From Serratia marcescens (GTDB lineage Bacteria > Pseudomonadota > Gammaproteobacteria > Enterobacterales > Enterobacteriaceae), in NCBI RefSeq assembly GCF_029846115.1, contig NZ_JARVZZ010000001.1, forward strand, positions 1,116,001 through 1,180,000: 64,000 bases of DNA. Reading direction: 5' to 3'. Below are positions 28,940 to 39,755 of this stretch, one piece after another. Position numbers and translations under genes: made by a program. Position 1 is the first letter of the stretch. Each line of letters starts with the position of its first letter. The notes under the pieces were generated by a model. The model made no database searches, was not told where the DNA came from, and saw only the letters and a program-made list of their open reading frames with translations.

Positions 28940-28963
28940 ACGGGCGCGCTATGCCGCGCCCGT
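28940..28963. terminator. Terminator between tusA and zntA
   Basis: ACGGGCGCG/CGCGCCCGT, a perfect 9-bp stem with a 6-nt loop in the gap between convergent genes; the plus-strand tail ATTGCTTTCC is moderately T-rich. Confidence 0.7.
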
Positions 28964-28977
28964 ATTGCTTTCCGAAC

Positions 28978-31296
28978 TTAGCTGCGCTTTTTCAACAGCC
29001 GCAGCGCGTTGGCGGTGACCAGCGCGGTGGCGCCGGAGTCGGCCAGCACCGCCAGCCACAAACCGGTCAGCCCCAGCAGGCTGGTGATCAGGAAGACCCC
29101 CTTCAGCCCCAATGCGATGGTGATGTTCTGCCGGATATTGGCGTGGGTGGCGCGCGAGATGCGGATCATCTCCGCGACGCCTACCAGCCGGTTGTGGGTT
29201 AGGGCGGCGTCGGCGGTTTCCAATGCCACGTCGGTGCCGCTGCCCATGGCGATGCCGATGCTGGAGGCCTTCATCGCCGGGGCGTCGTTGATGCCGTCGC
29301 CGATCATCGCCGTCGGGCGCAGTTCGCTCAGTTCGGTGACCGCGCTGACCTTATCTTCCGGCAGCAGGCCGGCACGATAGTCGAGGCCCAGCTCGCCGGC
29401 GATCGCCGCGGCGGCGCGCGGGTTGTCGCCGGTCAGCATCACGCCGCGAATACCCAGCGCGTTCAGTTCGGCTATCGCCTGTTTGGCGTCGCCGCGCAGC
29501 GTATCGCGCAGCGCCAGCAAGCCGATGGGCGCGCCGTCTTCCAGCACCACCACCGCCGTTTTGCCGGCGTTTTCCAGCTTGTCTACCTGGCTCTGCCATT
29601 GAGCGTCGAGCTGGCCCGGTGCCAGCTTGCCCGGCGCGCTGATCAGCACGGTCTTGCCGTCCACGATCCCTTCCACGCCGACGCCGGCCAGCGCGCGGCG
29701 CGCCTGCGCCAGCGGCAGCTCAGTCCCGCTTTCGGCGGCGCGGTTGATGATCGCCTGCGCCAGCGGGTGATGTGAACCGGCTTCTACCGCGGCGGCAAGC
29801 TGCAGCAGCCGCTGTTCGGTGAGCGCGCCGATCGGCAGCACGTCGGTCACCGTCGGCTTGCCTTCGGTCAGGGTACCGGTTTTATCGAAGGCGATGGTTT
29901 GTATCTGGCCCAGCTGTTCCAGCGCCGCACCGCCTTTAATCAGCGCGCCGCGCCGCGTGGCGGCTGCCAGCCCGGATGTAATGGCCGCCGGAGTCGAGAT
30001 CACCAATGCGCATGGGCAACCGATCAGCAGCAGCGTCAGGCCGCGATAGATCCAGGTATCCCACGGCTGCGAGAACAGCAGCGGCGGCAGCAGGATCACC
30101 GCGACGGCCAGCAGCATAATGGCCGGGGTGTAATAACGGCTGAACCGATCGAGGAAGCGTTCGATCGGCGCGCGGCGCTCTTCGGCCTCTTCAATCAGCT
30201 GCAAAATGCGGTCGATGGCGTTTTTGCCGGGCTCGGAGATCACCTTCATCTGCGCCGCCTGATCGACGGACAGGCTGCCGGCGGCCACTTTCTCACCCTG
30301 TTGGCGCTCGACCGGCACCGACTCGCCGGTCAGGGCGCTTTCGTCGAAGCTGGCGAACGGATTGAGCAGCTCGGCGTCGGCCGGCAGGCGCCCGCCGGGC
30401 GCGATTTCAATCACATCGCCCGGACGCAGGCTGGCGACCGGCACGCGTTTGCGCTCCGCACCTTGCAGCAGCAGCGCATCTTCCGGCACCAGCTCCATCA
30501 GCGCCGTCACCCCGCGCCGTGCGCGGTTGGCGGCGTAGGATTCCAGCAGCTCACCGACCATAAACAGCAGCAGCACCATCGCCGCCTCGGCGGTGGCGCC
30601 GATGAACAGCGCGCCGATGGCCGCCACGCTCATCAGCGTTTCGATGGCGAACGGCGTGCCGGAACGAATCAGACGCAGCGCCTTGGTGGCGACCGGCGCC
30701 AATCCGACCAGCGTGGTGGCGATAAAGGCGATGCGGCCCAGCTCCGGGTTAACCCGATCCAGCACCCAGCTGACGATCATCAGGGTGGTTAACAGCAGCA
30801 GCGGTGCGAATTCGCCGAAGCGTGAGGTTTTCGGCGCGGGGGCTTTGGCGGTCTGGGTGCCGAGCAGGGTAAAGCCGGCTTGGGCGACCGCGTCCTGGAT
30901 CCGCAGGCTGATGTCGGACTGTGCGTCGACCACCAGTTTTTCGGTGGCGAACAGCACGCGCACGCTGTCGACGCCGGGGAGTGAAATGACGGCATTTTCG
31001 ATTTTCTTGGCGCAGCTGGGGCAGTCCATGCCGGTGACTTTCCAGCTGAAACGTTGGCTACCGGAAGGGGGAGCGGCGGCCAGCCTGTCGCTTTCCTCGT
31101 CCGGATCGTCGGGTGCGGCGGTGCAGCTGCCGCTATCGCCATGATCGTGATGGTGGTGGGCGTGTTCGGCCTGTGCGGCGGCGTTTTTCGGCTCGCTGCT
31201 GCAGCCATGTTGAGTTTTGCTGTGGCTGTGGTTGCAGCCGCATCCGCCTTCGGCGTGGTGATGTTCCTGATGATTATGGTTTTGCTGATTGTGCAT
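28978..31296 (-). CDS. zntA: Zn(II)/Cd(II)/Pb(II)-translocating P-type ATPase ZntA
   Basis: P1B-type ATPase of 772 aa that exports zinc, cadmium and lead from the cytosol. In order: a His- and Cys-rich tail (1-58), a heavy-metal domain with the DCPSC motif at 91-95, membrane helices, the actuator TGES, the membrane CPC motif, the phosphorylation site DKTGT, an HP locus (SHHPLAQA) and the hinge GDGINDAPA. The N-terminal tail is richer in His than I expect for E. coli ZntA. Controlled by ZntR through the promoter at 31337-31368. Confidence 0.97.
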   Translation of the reverse strand: MHNQQNHNHQEHHHAEGGCGCNHSHSKTQHGCSSEPKNAAAQAEHAHHHHDHGDSGSCTAAPDDPDEESDRLAAAPPSGSQRFSWKVTGMDCPSCAKKIENAVISLPGVDSVRVLFATEKLVVDAQSDISLRIQDAVAQAGFTLLGTQTAKAPAPKTSRFGEFAPLLLLTTLMIVSWVLDRVNPELGRIAFIATTLVGLAPVATKALRLIRSGTPFAIETLMSVAAIGALFIGATAEAAMVLLLFMVGELLESYAANRARRGVTALMELVPEDALLLQGAERKRVPVASLRPGDVIEIAPGGRLPADAELLNPFASFDESALTGESVPVERQQGEKVAAGSLSVDQAAQMKVISEPGKNAIDRILQLIEEAEERRAPIERFLDRFSRYYTPAIMLLAVAVILLPPLLFSQPWDTWIYRGLTLLLIGCPCALVISTPAAITSGLAAATRRGALIKGGAALEQLGQIQTIAFDKTGTLTEGKPTVTDVLPIGALTEQRLLQLAAAVEAGSHHPLAQAIINRAAESGTELPLAQARRALAGVGVEGIVDGKTVLISAPGKLAPGQLDAQWQSQVDKLENAGKTAVVVLEDGAPIGLLALRDTLRGDAKQAIAELNALGIRGVMLTGDNPRAAAAIAGELGLDYRAGLLPEDKVSAVTELSELRPTAMIGDGINDAPAMKASSIGIAMGSGTDVALETADAALTHNRLVGVAEMIRISRATHANIRQNITIALGLKGVFLITSLLGLTGLWLAVLADSGATALVTANALRLLKKRS

Positions 31297-31336
31297 AACG
31301 TCCCCCTTCGGGCTGTTAAACGGGTTTGCTCAGCTG

Positions 31337-31368
31337 ACTCTACACCCTGGAGTCAACTCCAGAGTCAA
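31337..31368 (-). promoter_or_regulatory. zntA promoter with ZntR operator (20-bp spacer)
   Basis: On the minus strand: -35 TTGACT (31368-31363), a 20-bp spacer and -10 TAGAGT (31342-31337). The spacer carries the dyad CTGGAGTTGACTCCAG (31362-31347), whose arms are perfect. The overlong spacer with an internal dyad is the mark of MerR-family promoters, in which Zn-bound ZntR twists the DNA to allow transcription. It resembles the E. coli zntA promoter closely. Confidence 0.9.
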
Positions 31369-33441
<2,073 letters not shown>

Positions 33442-33453
33442 CGCAGCAACGGA

Positions 33454-33480
33454 ACGCCCGGCGCAGTCTCGGCCGGGCGT
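33454..33480 (+). terminator. Intercistronic hairpin between serralysin and inh
   Basis: ACGCCCGGC pairs perfectly with GCCGGGCGT (9 bp, 9-nt loop). It starts 12 bp after the serralysin stop, and no T-run follows. It could stabilise the protease mRNA and partly limit read-through to inh, which is 16 bp further on. Confidence 0.6.
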
Positions 33481-33496
33481 AATGCGGGAGCCCGGT

Positions 33497-33874
33497 ATGA
33501 AAGGTACTTTAACGCGCACCGCTTTGGCGGCGGGCGGCATGATGATGACAAGTGCGGTCATGGCCGGCAGCCTGGCGTTGCCGACCGCGCAGTCGCTGGC
33601 GGGGCAATGGCAGGTGGCCGATAGCGAACGCCAATGCCAAATCGAGTTTCTGGCGAATGAGCAAAGCGAGACCAACGGCTATCAGCTGGTGGATCGGCAA
33701 CGGTGTCTGCAAAGCGTGTTTGCGGCGGAAGTCGTGGGCTGGCGCCCGGCGCCGGACGGCATCGCGCTGCTGCGGGCGGATGGCAGCACCCTGGCCTTCT
33801 TCTCGCGCGACGGCGATCTGTATCGCAATCAGCTGGGCGCCGACGATGCCCTGACGTTGAAAGCGCTGGCTTAA
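33497..33874 (+). CDS. inh: Periplasmic serralysin inhibitor (AprI/Inh family)
   Basis: A 125-aa precursor; the signal peptide MKGTLTRTALAAGGMMMTSAVMA is followed by the mature protein beginning GSLALPTAQSLAGQW. It is an I38-family inhibitor: an eight-strand barrel whose N-terminal residues enter the protease active site. The two cysteines (RQCQIEF and RQRCLQS) form the conserved disulfide. It should guard the periplasm against protease that strays from the type I route. GGGAG stands six bases before the ATG at 33497. It follows the protease by 55 bp, the usual prt-inh order. Confidence 0.93.
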   Translation: MKGTLTRTALAAGGMMMTSAVMAGSLALPTAQSLAGQWQVADSERQCQIEFLANEQSETNGYQLVDRQRCLQSVFAAEVVGWRPAPDGIALLRADGSTLAFFSRDGDLYRNQLGADDALTLKALA

Positions 33875-33881
33875 TGAAGAA

Positions 33882-33905
33882 ACGGGTTCGGCGCACCGAA
33901 CCCGT
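33882..33905. terminator. Terminator between inh and yhhN
   Basis: ACGGGTTCGG/CCGAACCCGT, a perfect 10-bp stem with CGCA loop. The minus-strand tail TTTCTTCATTAA serves yhhN; for inh the stem alone is present. Confidence 0.8.
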
Positions 33906-33914
33906 GGCAGAGAG

Positions 33915-34541
33915 TTACAGGTAGAGCGAACGCACGATCAGGAAGTGGCCGGAGAAGTAACAGAAGGCCACGATGGCGTCCGCCGCGCGGAAGGTGAAAC
34001 GGTAGCGGTTGAGCAGCCAAACCACGTTGGCCAGCAGCAGCAGCGAGGTGCCGGTCAGCAACGAGAAGCCGAAATCGGTACTGCGCAGGAAATATTGCTC
34101 GCCCGCCAGCCAGACCATTAGCAGCGTCATCGCCACGTAGGTGGCGATCGGCCAACGCATCTCTTCCAGCCGGGTCCAAAGGGTGGCCAGCAGCAACGCG
34201 CCGATCGCCAGCAGCGCCAGCGGCAGCGGCCAGAACAGACTGAACGTCATCTGGCTGGCGAAGCTCAGGGTATACAGCAGGTGGGACAGGAAAAAGGTGC
34301 CGATGGCGTACAGCACCCGCTCGCGCGGCAGCAGGAGCAGCGCGTCACCGATCAGCGTCGCCAGCAGGCCGAGCACGATCAGATAACCTGCTGCGCCGAG
34401 CACCGGCGCCTGCCAGGCCAACAGCAACAGCAGCAGCAGCGTGACGGGTTTGAACACCCAGCGCTGCCAGCGCGGGCCACGGTAAGAGGCGTCGACGAAC
34501 AGCCAACCGGAAAAGAATACGGCAAGGAACGGCCAACTCAT
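33915..34541 (-). CDS. yhhN: YhhN, TMEM86/lysoplasmalogenase-like membrane protein
   Basis: 208 aa with about seven to eight hydrophobic helices. It belongs to the YhhN family; the animal member TMEM86B hydrolyses lysoplasmalogen. Conserved acidic and polar residues lie in [10 protein letters not shown] and near the end in [18 protein letters not shown]. The bacterial substrate is unknown. AAGGAAG stands eight bases before the ATG. In E. coli it is next to zntA; here the serralysin-inh pair lies between. Confidence 0.88.
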   Translation of the reverse strand: MSWPFLAVFFSGWLFVDASYRGPRWQRWVFKPVTLLLLLLLAWQAPVLGAAGYLIVLGLLATLIGDALLLLPRERVLYAIGTFFLSHLLYTLSFASQMTFSLFWPLPLALLAIGALLLATLWTRLEEMRWPIATYVAMTLLMVWLAGEQYFLRSTDFGFSLLTGTSLLLLANVVWLLNRYRFTFRAADAIVAFCYFSGHFLIVRSLYL

Positions 34542-34701
34542 TTATGTCTTCCTTATGCATGAGGGAGCCGCAATAACCGGCTCCAAACTGTCACCAATGT
34601 CACTTCTTCATTTCAGTGTAGGTAGCCTGCCGACGATCGACAATGCTTTCTTGAGAATGCTATGTTTACGCCGATTTGGCCGTGAAGGAAATGGGAAACC
34701 G

Positions 34702-35058
34702 ATGAGCAAGCCACCGTTGTTTTTTGTCGCCGTGATTGCGTTGATTGCCGTGCTGGCCACGCAACGCTATTTCAAACAGCGCCAGCAGGAGGCGGAAAAC
34801 GATCGTGCGCCGATGCGCAGTCTGCAGGTGACGGTGAGCGACAAGCGCAGCTTCCCGGTCGCCAAGACCCGTGCGCCGCAGCGCGAACCGCTGGTCAATG
34901 AGCCGATGTATTACGAGGTGGTGTTCAGCCCGAACCAGGGCGGTGAAGATATCCAGCTGCGGCTGAAACAGTGGCAATACAACCCGATAGAAAAAGGCGC
35001 GCAGGGCACGTTGAACATGCAGGGCACGCGCTTCGTTTCTTTCACCGTTCAGCCGTAG
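34702..35058 (+). CDS. yhhM: YhhM, DUF2500 membrane-anchored protein
   Basis: 118 aa: an N-terminal membrane anchor (MSKPPLFFVAVIALIAVLATQRYF) and a small soluble domain ending GTLNMQGTRFVSFTVQP, the DUF2500 signature. Function unknown. The start is the ATG at 34702, homologous to E. coli; the frame is open upstream to 34555 but without homology. It converges on yhhL with a 3-bp gap. Confidence 0.88.
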   Translation: MSKPPLFFVAVIALIAVLATQRYFKQRQQEAENDRAPMRSLQVTVSDKRSFPVAKTRAPQREPLVNEPMYYEVVFSPNQGGEDIQLRLKQWQYNPIEKGAQGTLNMQGTRFVSFTVQP

Positions 35059-35061
35059 CGG

Positions 35062-35334
35062 TCACTTTTTCTTGATGGGTGGCTGTTTCTTCTGCCAGGC
35101 CAACAGCTCGAACACGCCAAAGATAAAGATCTTGGCTTCTTGCCAGTAGCTGATTGGCTGATCCTTCGGCTGGGTGGATTTCAACAGCACCAGCTGCAGG
35201 CCGTGCATCACCACCATAAAGAACAGCGCCACGTCGATGAAATACTTCAGCGGCTTGGGAAACGGGTGGAACAGGTTAGAGAGCAGGAAGCCCCATACGC
35301 ACAGCATCAGCAGGCGGCCCAGATTAATCAGCAT
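35062..35334 (-). CDS. yhhL: YhhL, DUF1145 inner-membrane protein
   Basis: 90 aa with two or three membrane helices and a very basic end (KKQPPIKKK). DUF1145 family, function unknown. It overlaps the end of rsmD by 11 bases, so it is read on the rsmD transcript. The 3-bp gap to convergent yhhM leaves no room for a terminator, so transcripts from the two sides must overlap. Confidence 0.9.
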   Translation of the reverse strand: MLINLGRLLMLCVWGFLLSNLFHPFPKPLKYFIDVALFFMVVMHGLQLVLLKSTQPKDQPISYWQEAKIFIFGVFELLAWQKKQPPIKKK

Positions 35335-35944
35335 GGTCGGTTTTCTCTTGCGAACGAATATAAAGGCGATAAGCCACCTGGCCGGCGACCTTCTCCCGGT
35401 GCAGCTGCCAACTGGCAGGCACGTCCGCCGCGGCGTTTTCCACCTCGGCTTCTACATAGATCCAGGCCTCGTCGGCCAGCCAGCCTCGCTGCTCCAGCAG
35501 CAAGGCGGTCTCCGACAGCAGGCCTTTGCGAAACGGCGGATCGAGGAACACCACGTCGAACGGTTGGCCCTCGCCCGCCAGCCAGCTCAGCGCGTTGGTG
35601 TTGATAACCACCCCTTTGCCCTGCAGCAGCGCCAGATTTTTTTCCAGCTGCTGCGCCACCGGCCGTTCGAATTCCAGCAGCGTGGCGCTGCCGGCGTAGC
35701 GCGACAGCGCTTCCAGCCCTAATGCGCCGCTGCCGGCGAAACAGTCCAGACAGCGCGCGCCCTGAATCACCGGCGCCAGCCAGTTGAACAGGGTTTCACG
35801 CACCCGATCGGTGGTGGGGCGCAGCCCCGGGCTGTTCGGCACCGGAAGCTTGCGACCGCGCCATTGGCCGCCGATGATGCGGATCTGTCCGGCTGCGGCC
35901 TGGGGCGGTTTTTTGGCCGCCGCCCGTGGCGAGAGTCTTGTCAT
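35324..35944 (-). CDS. rsmD: 16S rRNA (guanine-966-N2)-methyltransferase RsmD
   Basis: A Rossmann-fold SAM methyltransferase, 206 aa, that modifies G966 of the 30S subunit. The RNA-binding start IRIIGGQWRGRKLPVP, the SAM loop CLDCFAGSGALGLEALSRYA and the catalytic motif FLDPPF are intact. The N-terminus (MTRLSPRAAAKKPPQAA) is a basic extension that varies among species. Divergent from ftsY, as in E. coli. Confidence 0.96.
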   Translation of the reverse strand: MTRLSPRAAAKKPPQAAAGQIRIIGGQWRGRKLPVPNSPGLRPTTDRVRETLFNWLAPVIQGARCLDCFAGSGALGLEALSRYAGSATLLEFERPVAQQLEKNLALLQGKGVVINTNALSWLAGEGQPFDVVFLDPPFRKGLLSETALLLEQRGWLADEAWIYVEAEVENAAADVPASWQLHREKVAGQVAYRLYIRSQEKTDHAD

Positions 35945-36186
35945 AAGCGTTGTTTGATTTCTTTTACGGCGCGGGGCCGCAGAGGTTAACGAAAAGTTGT
36001 CCCTATTCTACCGGTGACGGGCGTCGGGGGGAACGGTAAAACTTTGTTGTCTGATTTCACACCGGAAAGCATGCCGGATGCGTGTTGCTGCGCGAGGGAA
36101 AGTGATAGACTCGGCGGATTATTGTCAGCATATATCCTTCAGGTATGTAGGGTAAGCGAGCCTTCGGTACGGAGTAGAGTCATAAC

Positions 36187-37818
36187 ATGGCAAAAGATAA
36201 GAAACGTGGGTTTTTCTCCTGGCTGGGCTTTGGCCAGAAGGAAAAGGAAGAAGAGCAACAGCAACCTGAGCAGCCGGTAGAGCAGGCGGAGCCTCAGGCT
36301 GCGGAGACGCCGGCTGAACCGGCCGCCGCCAAGCTGGATGACAAGCTCCCCGCCCAGGAATCTGAACCTGCCGCCTCCGTCGACACCCCGGGAGAGTGGG
36401 ATAACGGTCAGGCCGGCGAACCCATCGCGGAAAACCTGCCGGCGGCGGCTGAACATCCGGCGGCGCCGCACGCGTTGGCCGAAGAGATCGTCAGCGTCAC
36501 CGAGCAGGTGGTGGCGCAACAGCAGCCGGTCGTCGAACCCGAGCCGGTTGCCGAACCCGAGCCGGTCGTTGAGCCTGAGCCGGTCGTCGAACCCGAGCCG
36601 GTTGTCGAACCCGAGCCGGTCGTTGAGCCCGAGCCGGTTGTCGAACCCGAGTCGGTCGTTGAACCCGAGCCGGTCGTTGAGCCCGAGCCGGTTGTCGAAC
36701 CCGAGTCGGTCGTTGAACCCGAGCCGGTCGTTGAACCTGAGCCGGTTGTCGAATCTGAGCCGGTCGTTGAGCCAGAGCCAGTTGTTGAGCCAGAGCCGGT
36801 CGTTGAACCTGAGCCGGTTGTCGAACCGGAACCGGAAGAAGAAAAGCCGCTTGAACCTGTAGCGCCGGCCGCTGCGCAAGAGCAGGAGCGCCCGACCAAA
36901 GAGGGCTTCTTTGCTCGCCTGAAACGCAGCCTGCTGAAGACCAAGCAAAACCTTGGCTCCGGCTTTATGGGGCTGTTCCGCGGTAAAAAGATCGACGACG
37001 ACCTGTTCGACGAGTTGGAAGAACAGCTGCTGATCGCCGATGTCGGCGTGGATACCACGCGCAAGATCATCACCTCCCTGACCCAGCACGCCAGCCGCAA
37101 GCAGCTGAAAGACGCCGAAGCGCTGTACGGCAAGCTGAAGGAGGAAATGTCCGAAATTCTGGCCAAGGTCGATCAGCCGCTGGATGTCAGCGGGAAAACC
37201 CCGTATGTCATCCTGATGGTCGGCGTGAACGGCGTGGGTAAAACCACCACCATCGGTAAGCTGGCGCGTCAGTTCCAGGCGGAAGGCAAGTCGGTGATGC
37301 TGGCGGCGGGGGATACTTTCCGCGCCGCGGCGGTGGAGCAGCTGCAGGTGTGGGGCGAACGTAACCGCATCCCGGTGGTGGCGCAGCATACCGGCGCGGA
37401 TTCCGCATCGGTGATCTTCGATGCGGTGCAGGCCGCCAAGGCGCGCGGCGTCGACGTGTTGATCGCCGATACCGCCGGACGTCTGCAGAACAAATCGCAC
37501 CTGATGGAAGAGCTGAAGAAGATCGTCCGCGTCATGAAAAAACTGGACGACCAGGCCCCCCATGAGGTTATGCTGACGCTCGATGCCAGCACCGGCCAGA
37601 ATGCGGTCAGTCAGGCGAAATTATTTAATGAGGCCGTGGGCTTAACCGGCATCACGCTGACTAAACTGGACGGTACCGCCAAGGGCGGGGTGATCTTCGC
37701 CATCGCCGATCAGTTCGGTATCCCGATTCGCTATATCGGCGTCGGGGAAGGCATCGAAGATTTGCGGCCGTTTAAGGCTGACGATTTTATTGAGGCACTT
37801 TTTGCCCGAGAGGATTAA
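36187..37818 (+). CDS. ftsY: Signal recognition particle receptor FtsY
   Basis: GTPase that docks ribosome-SRP complexes at SecYEG. 543 aa, longer than E. coli FtsY (497). A domain (1-240): a basic start ([20 protein letters not shown]) and a very acidic stretch holding 17 copies of PVVEPE or near variants. N domain: [23 protein letters not shown], whose first helix binds lipid. G domain: [15 protein letters not shown] (G1), [19 protein letters not shown] (G3), [10 protein letters not shown] (G4) and [12 protein letters not shown]. The extra length is all in the repeat. First of ftsYEX. Confidence 0.97.
   Translation: MAKDKKRGFFSWLGFGQKEKEEEQQQPEQPVEQAEPQAAETPAEPAAAKLDDKLPAQESEPAASVDTPGEWDNGQAGEPIAENLPAAAEHPAAPHALAEEIVSVTEQVVAQQQPVVEPEPVAEPEPVVEPEPVVEPEPVVEPEPVVEPEPVVEPESVVEPEPVVEPEPVVEPESVVEPEPVVEPEPVVESEPVVEPEPVVEPEPVVEPEPVVEPEPEEEKPLEPVAPAAAQEQERPTKEGFFARLKRSLLKTKQNLGSGFMGLFRGKKIDDDLFDELEEQLLIADVGVDTTRKIITSLTQHASRKQLKDAEALYGKLKEEMSEILAKVDQPLDVSGKTPYVILMVGVNGVGKTTTIGKLARQFQAEGKSVMLAAGDTFRAAAVEQLQVWGERNRIPVVAQHTGADSASVIFDAVQAAKARGVDVLIADTAGRLQNKSHLMEELKKIVRVMKKLDDQAPHEVMLTLDASTGQNAVSQAKLFNEAVGLTGITLTKLDGTAKGGVIFAIADQFGIPIRYIGVGEGIEDLRPFKADDFIEALFARED
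36526..36831 (+). repeat. 17-copy 18-bp tandem repeat inside ftsY
   Basis: An 18-bp unit encoding PVVEPE runs 17 times without a break. Copy 2 reads PVAEPE, copies 8 and 11 begin with Ser, copy 13 reads PVVESE. Third positions switch between GTC/GTT, GAA/GAG and CCC/CCT/CCA, so copies are 80-100% alike. Being a multiple of three, gain or loss of copies keeps the frame. It is a likely place for length variation between strains. Confidence 0.95.
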
Positions 37819-37823
37819 TACGG

Positions 37824-38495
37824 ATGATTCGCTTTGAACAGGTCAGTAAAGCTTATCTGGGCGGACGGCAAGCGCTGCAGGGGGTCGATTTCCATCTGCG
37901 CCCGGCGGAGATGGCGTTTCTGACCGGCCATTCCGGCGCGGGGAAAAGTACCCTGCTGAAACTGATTTGCGGTATAGAACGGCCCAGCGCCGGCCACATC
38001 TGGTTTGGCGGCCACGACATCAGTCGTTTGAAAAACCGCGAGGTGCCGTTCCTGCGTCGGCAGATCGGCATGATCTTCCAGGATCACCACCTGCTGCTGG
38101 ATCGCACGGTGTATGACAACGTGGCGATGCCGCTGATCATCGCCGGTGCCAGTACCGAAGACATCCGCCGCCGCGTTTCCGCCGCGCTGGACAAGGTCGG
38201 TTTGCTGGATAAAGCGAAGAACTTCCCGATTCAGCTGTCCGGCGGCGAGCAGCAGCGCGTGGGCATTGCCCGTGCGGTGGTGAACAAGCCGGCGGTGCTG
38301 CTGGCGGATGAACCGACCGGTAACCTGGACGACGCGCTGTCGGAAGGCATTTTGCGCCTGTTTGAAGAATTCAACCGCGTCGGCGTCACTGTATTAATGG
38401 CGACGCACGACACCGGGCTTATCGCCCGTCGCAATTACCGCATCCTGACGCTGAGCCAGGGCCGCATGCAAGGGGGCGCTCACCATGGCCAATAA
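37824..38495 (+). CDS. ftsE: Cell division ATP-binding protein FtsE
   Basis: ABC ATPase (223 aa) which with FtsX controls septal peptidoglycan hydrolysis through EnvC and helps divisome assembly. Walker [14 protein letters not shown], signature [15 protein letters not shown], Walker [14 protein letters not shown], switch ATHD. The gene starts five bases after the ftsY stop and overlaps ftsX by 11 bases. Confidence 0.97.
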   Translation: MIRFEQVSKAYLGGRQALQGVDFHLRPAEMAFLTGHSGAGKSTLLKLICGIERPSAGHIWFGGHDISRLKNREVPFLRRQIGMIFQDHHLLLDRTVYDNVAMPLIIAGASTEDIRRRVSAALDKVGLLDKAKNFPIQLSGGEQQRVGIARAVVNKPAVLLADEPTGNLDDALSEGILRLFEEFNRVGVTVLMATHDTGLIARRNYRILTLSQGRMQGGAHHGQ

Positions 38496-39438
38496 CGCAA
38501 AAACCGCCAAGAGCAAGGCGCTGCGCGGCGGCTGGCGCGAACAGTGGCGTTACGCCTGGATGAACGCCATCAAAGACATGCTGCGCCAGCCGTTGGCGAC
38601 GCTGTTGACGGTGATGGTGATCGCCATCTCCCTGACGCTGCCGAGCGTGTGCTACATCGTGTGGAAAAACGTCAGCACCGCGGCCAGCCAGTGGTATCCG
38701 ACGCCGCAGCTGACGGTCTACCTGGATAAATCGCTCGATGACGACGCGGCGCTGAAAGTGCTCGACGCCATCAAGGCGGAAGCCGGCGTGGAGAAGGTGA
38801 ATTACCTGTCGCGTGAAGAAGCGCGCGGGGAGTTCCGCAACTGGTCGGGCTTTGGTGGCGCGTTGGACATGCTGGAAGAGAACCCGCTGCCGGCGGTGGC
38901 CATCGTCACGCCGAAGATGAGCTTCCAGAGTTCGGATACCCTCAACACCCTGCGCGATCGCGTGGCGGCGGTGCAGGGCGTGGAAGAAGTGCGTATGGAT
39001 GACAGCTGGTTTGCCCGCCTGGCGGCACTGACCGGGCTGGCGGGCCAGATCGCGGCGATCATCGGCGTGCTGATGATCGTGGCGGTGTTCCTGGTGATCG
39101 GCAACAGTGTGCGTCTGAGCATCTTCAGCCGTCGCGACACCATTAACGTGATGAAGCTGATCGGTGCCACCGACGGCTTTATTCTGCGGCCGTTCCTCAA
39201 CGGCGGGGCGATGCTGGGCTTTGCCGGCGCGCTGCTGTCGCTGGTGCTGTCCGGTGCGCTGGTGTGGCAGCTGGAGTCGGTAGTCGCCGGGGTAGCCAAG
39301 GTATTCGGCACCACCTTCACCCTGCACGGGCTGGGCTGGGATGAGGCGCTGCTGCTGCTGATCATCTCCGCGATGATCGGCTGGATCGCCGCCTGGCTGG
39401 CGACGGTGCAACATTTACGCCGATTTACACCACAGTAA
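38485..39438 (+). CDS. ftsX: Cell division protein FtsX
   Basis: Membrane partner of FtsE, 317 aa: cytosolic N-terminus, one helix (about 45-65), a periplasmic domain that binds EnvC (about 70-190) and three further helices. Typical patches are [31 protein letters not shown] and [26 protein letters not shown]. The basic N-terminal leader ([20 protein letters not shown]) is shorter than in E. coli. Confidence 0.96.
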   Translation: MANNAKTAKSKALRGGWREQWRYAWMNAIKDMLRQPLATLLTVMVIAISLTLPSVCYIVWKNVSTAASQWYPTPQLTVYLDKSLDDDAALKVLDAIKAEAGVEKVNYLSREEARGEFRNWSGFGGALDMLEENPLPAVAIVTPKMSFQSSDTLNTLRDRVAAVQGVEEVRMDDSWFARLAALTGLAGQIAAIIGVLMIVAVFLVIGNSVRLSIFSRRDTINVMKLIGATDGFILRPFLNGGAMLGFAGALLSLVLSGALVWQLESVVAGVAKVFGTTFTLHGLGWDEALLLLIISAMIGWIAAWLATVQHLRRFTPQ

Positions 39439-39755
39439 GATTTTTTTGGTATACTCTTCTCCTGCTGCTTTTGATCGCGTTGCGGGAGAAGAGTGACCTC
39501 AAGCGAAGTCAGCACCATCCCTCTCTTCTTAGCGCACAAATTCCCTATCGGCCTGCACCCTCGTCACGTATTGTCAGCAACAATGCTTGCGAAAAAGGGT
39601 GAACTTTTAGGGCGGAGTACGGTCAAAAATTGCAGCAAATGTTAAGGTGCCCGGCGTGTGGAACCGCTTTTGCTTCAGCAACTGCCGTAGAATCAATCAT
39701 TTCCCCGCTGTAATAATCACCTGCATGATTTTGTATTCTCATAGAGAGGGTTTGA
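39439..39755 (+). promoter_or_regulatory. rpoH promoter region
   Basis: This 317-bp gap carries the rpoH promoters. The sigma-E site is listed separately. Promoters for other sigma factors are expected, as in E. coli, but I can only point to a TATACT hexamer at 39451-39456 just after ftsX. The first codons of rpoH keep the nucleotides ATGCAAACTTTAGC, part of the E. coli mRNA thermometer, so thermal control of translation is likely conserved. Confidence 0.7.
39601..39627 (+). promoter_or_regulatory. Sigma-E dependent rpoH promoter (P3-like)
   Basis: GAACTT (39601-39606), a 16-bp spacer and TCAAA (39623-39627) fit the sigma-E consensus and align with rpoH P3 of E. coli, which has the same spacing. 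It links envelope or extreme heat stress to sigma-32 synthesis. The start point would be about 120 bp before the gene. Confidence 0.8.

Noticed and set aside
36526..36831. Repeat array considered as CRISPR
   Set aside because: The units are contiguous without spacers and encode a continuous acidic peptide in ftsY.
36139..37563. Antisense frames over ftsY that translate as GSGSTT or DRLGFN repeats
   Set aside because: They are only the complement of the ftsY repeat. No start region or homology supports them.
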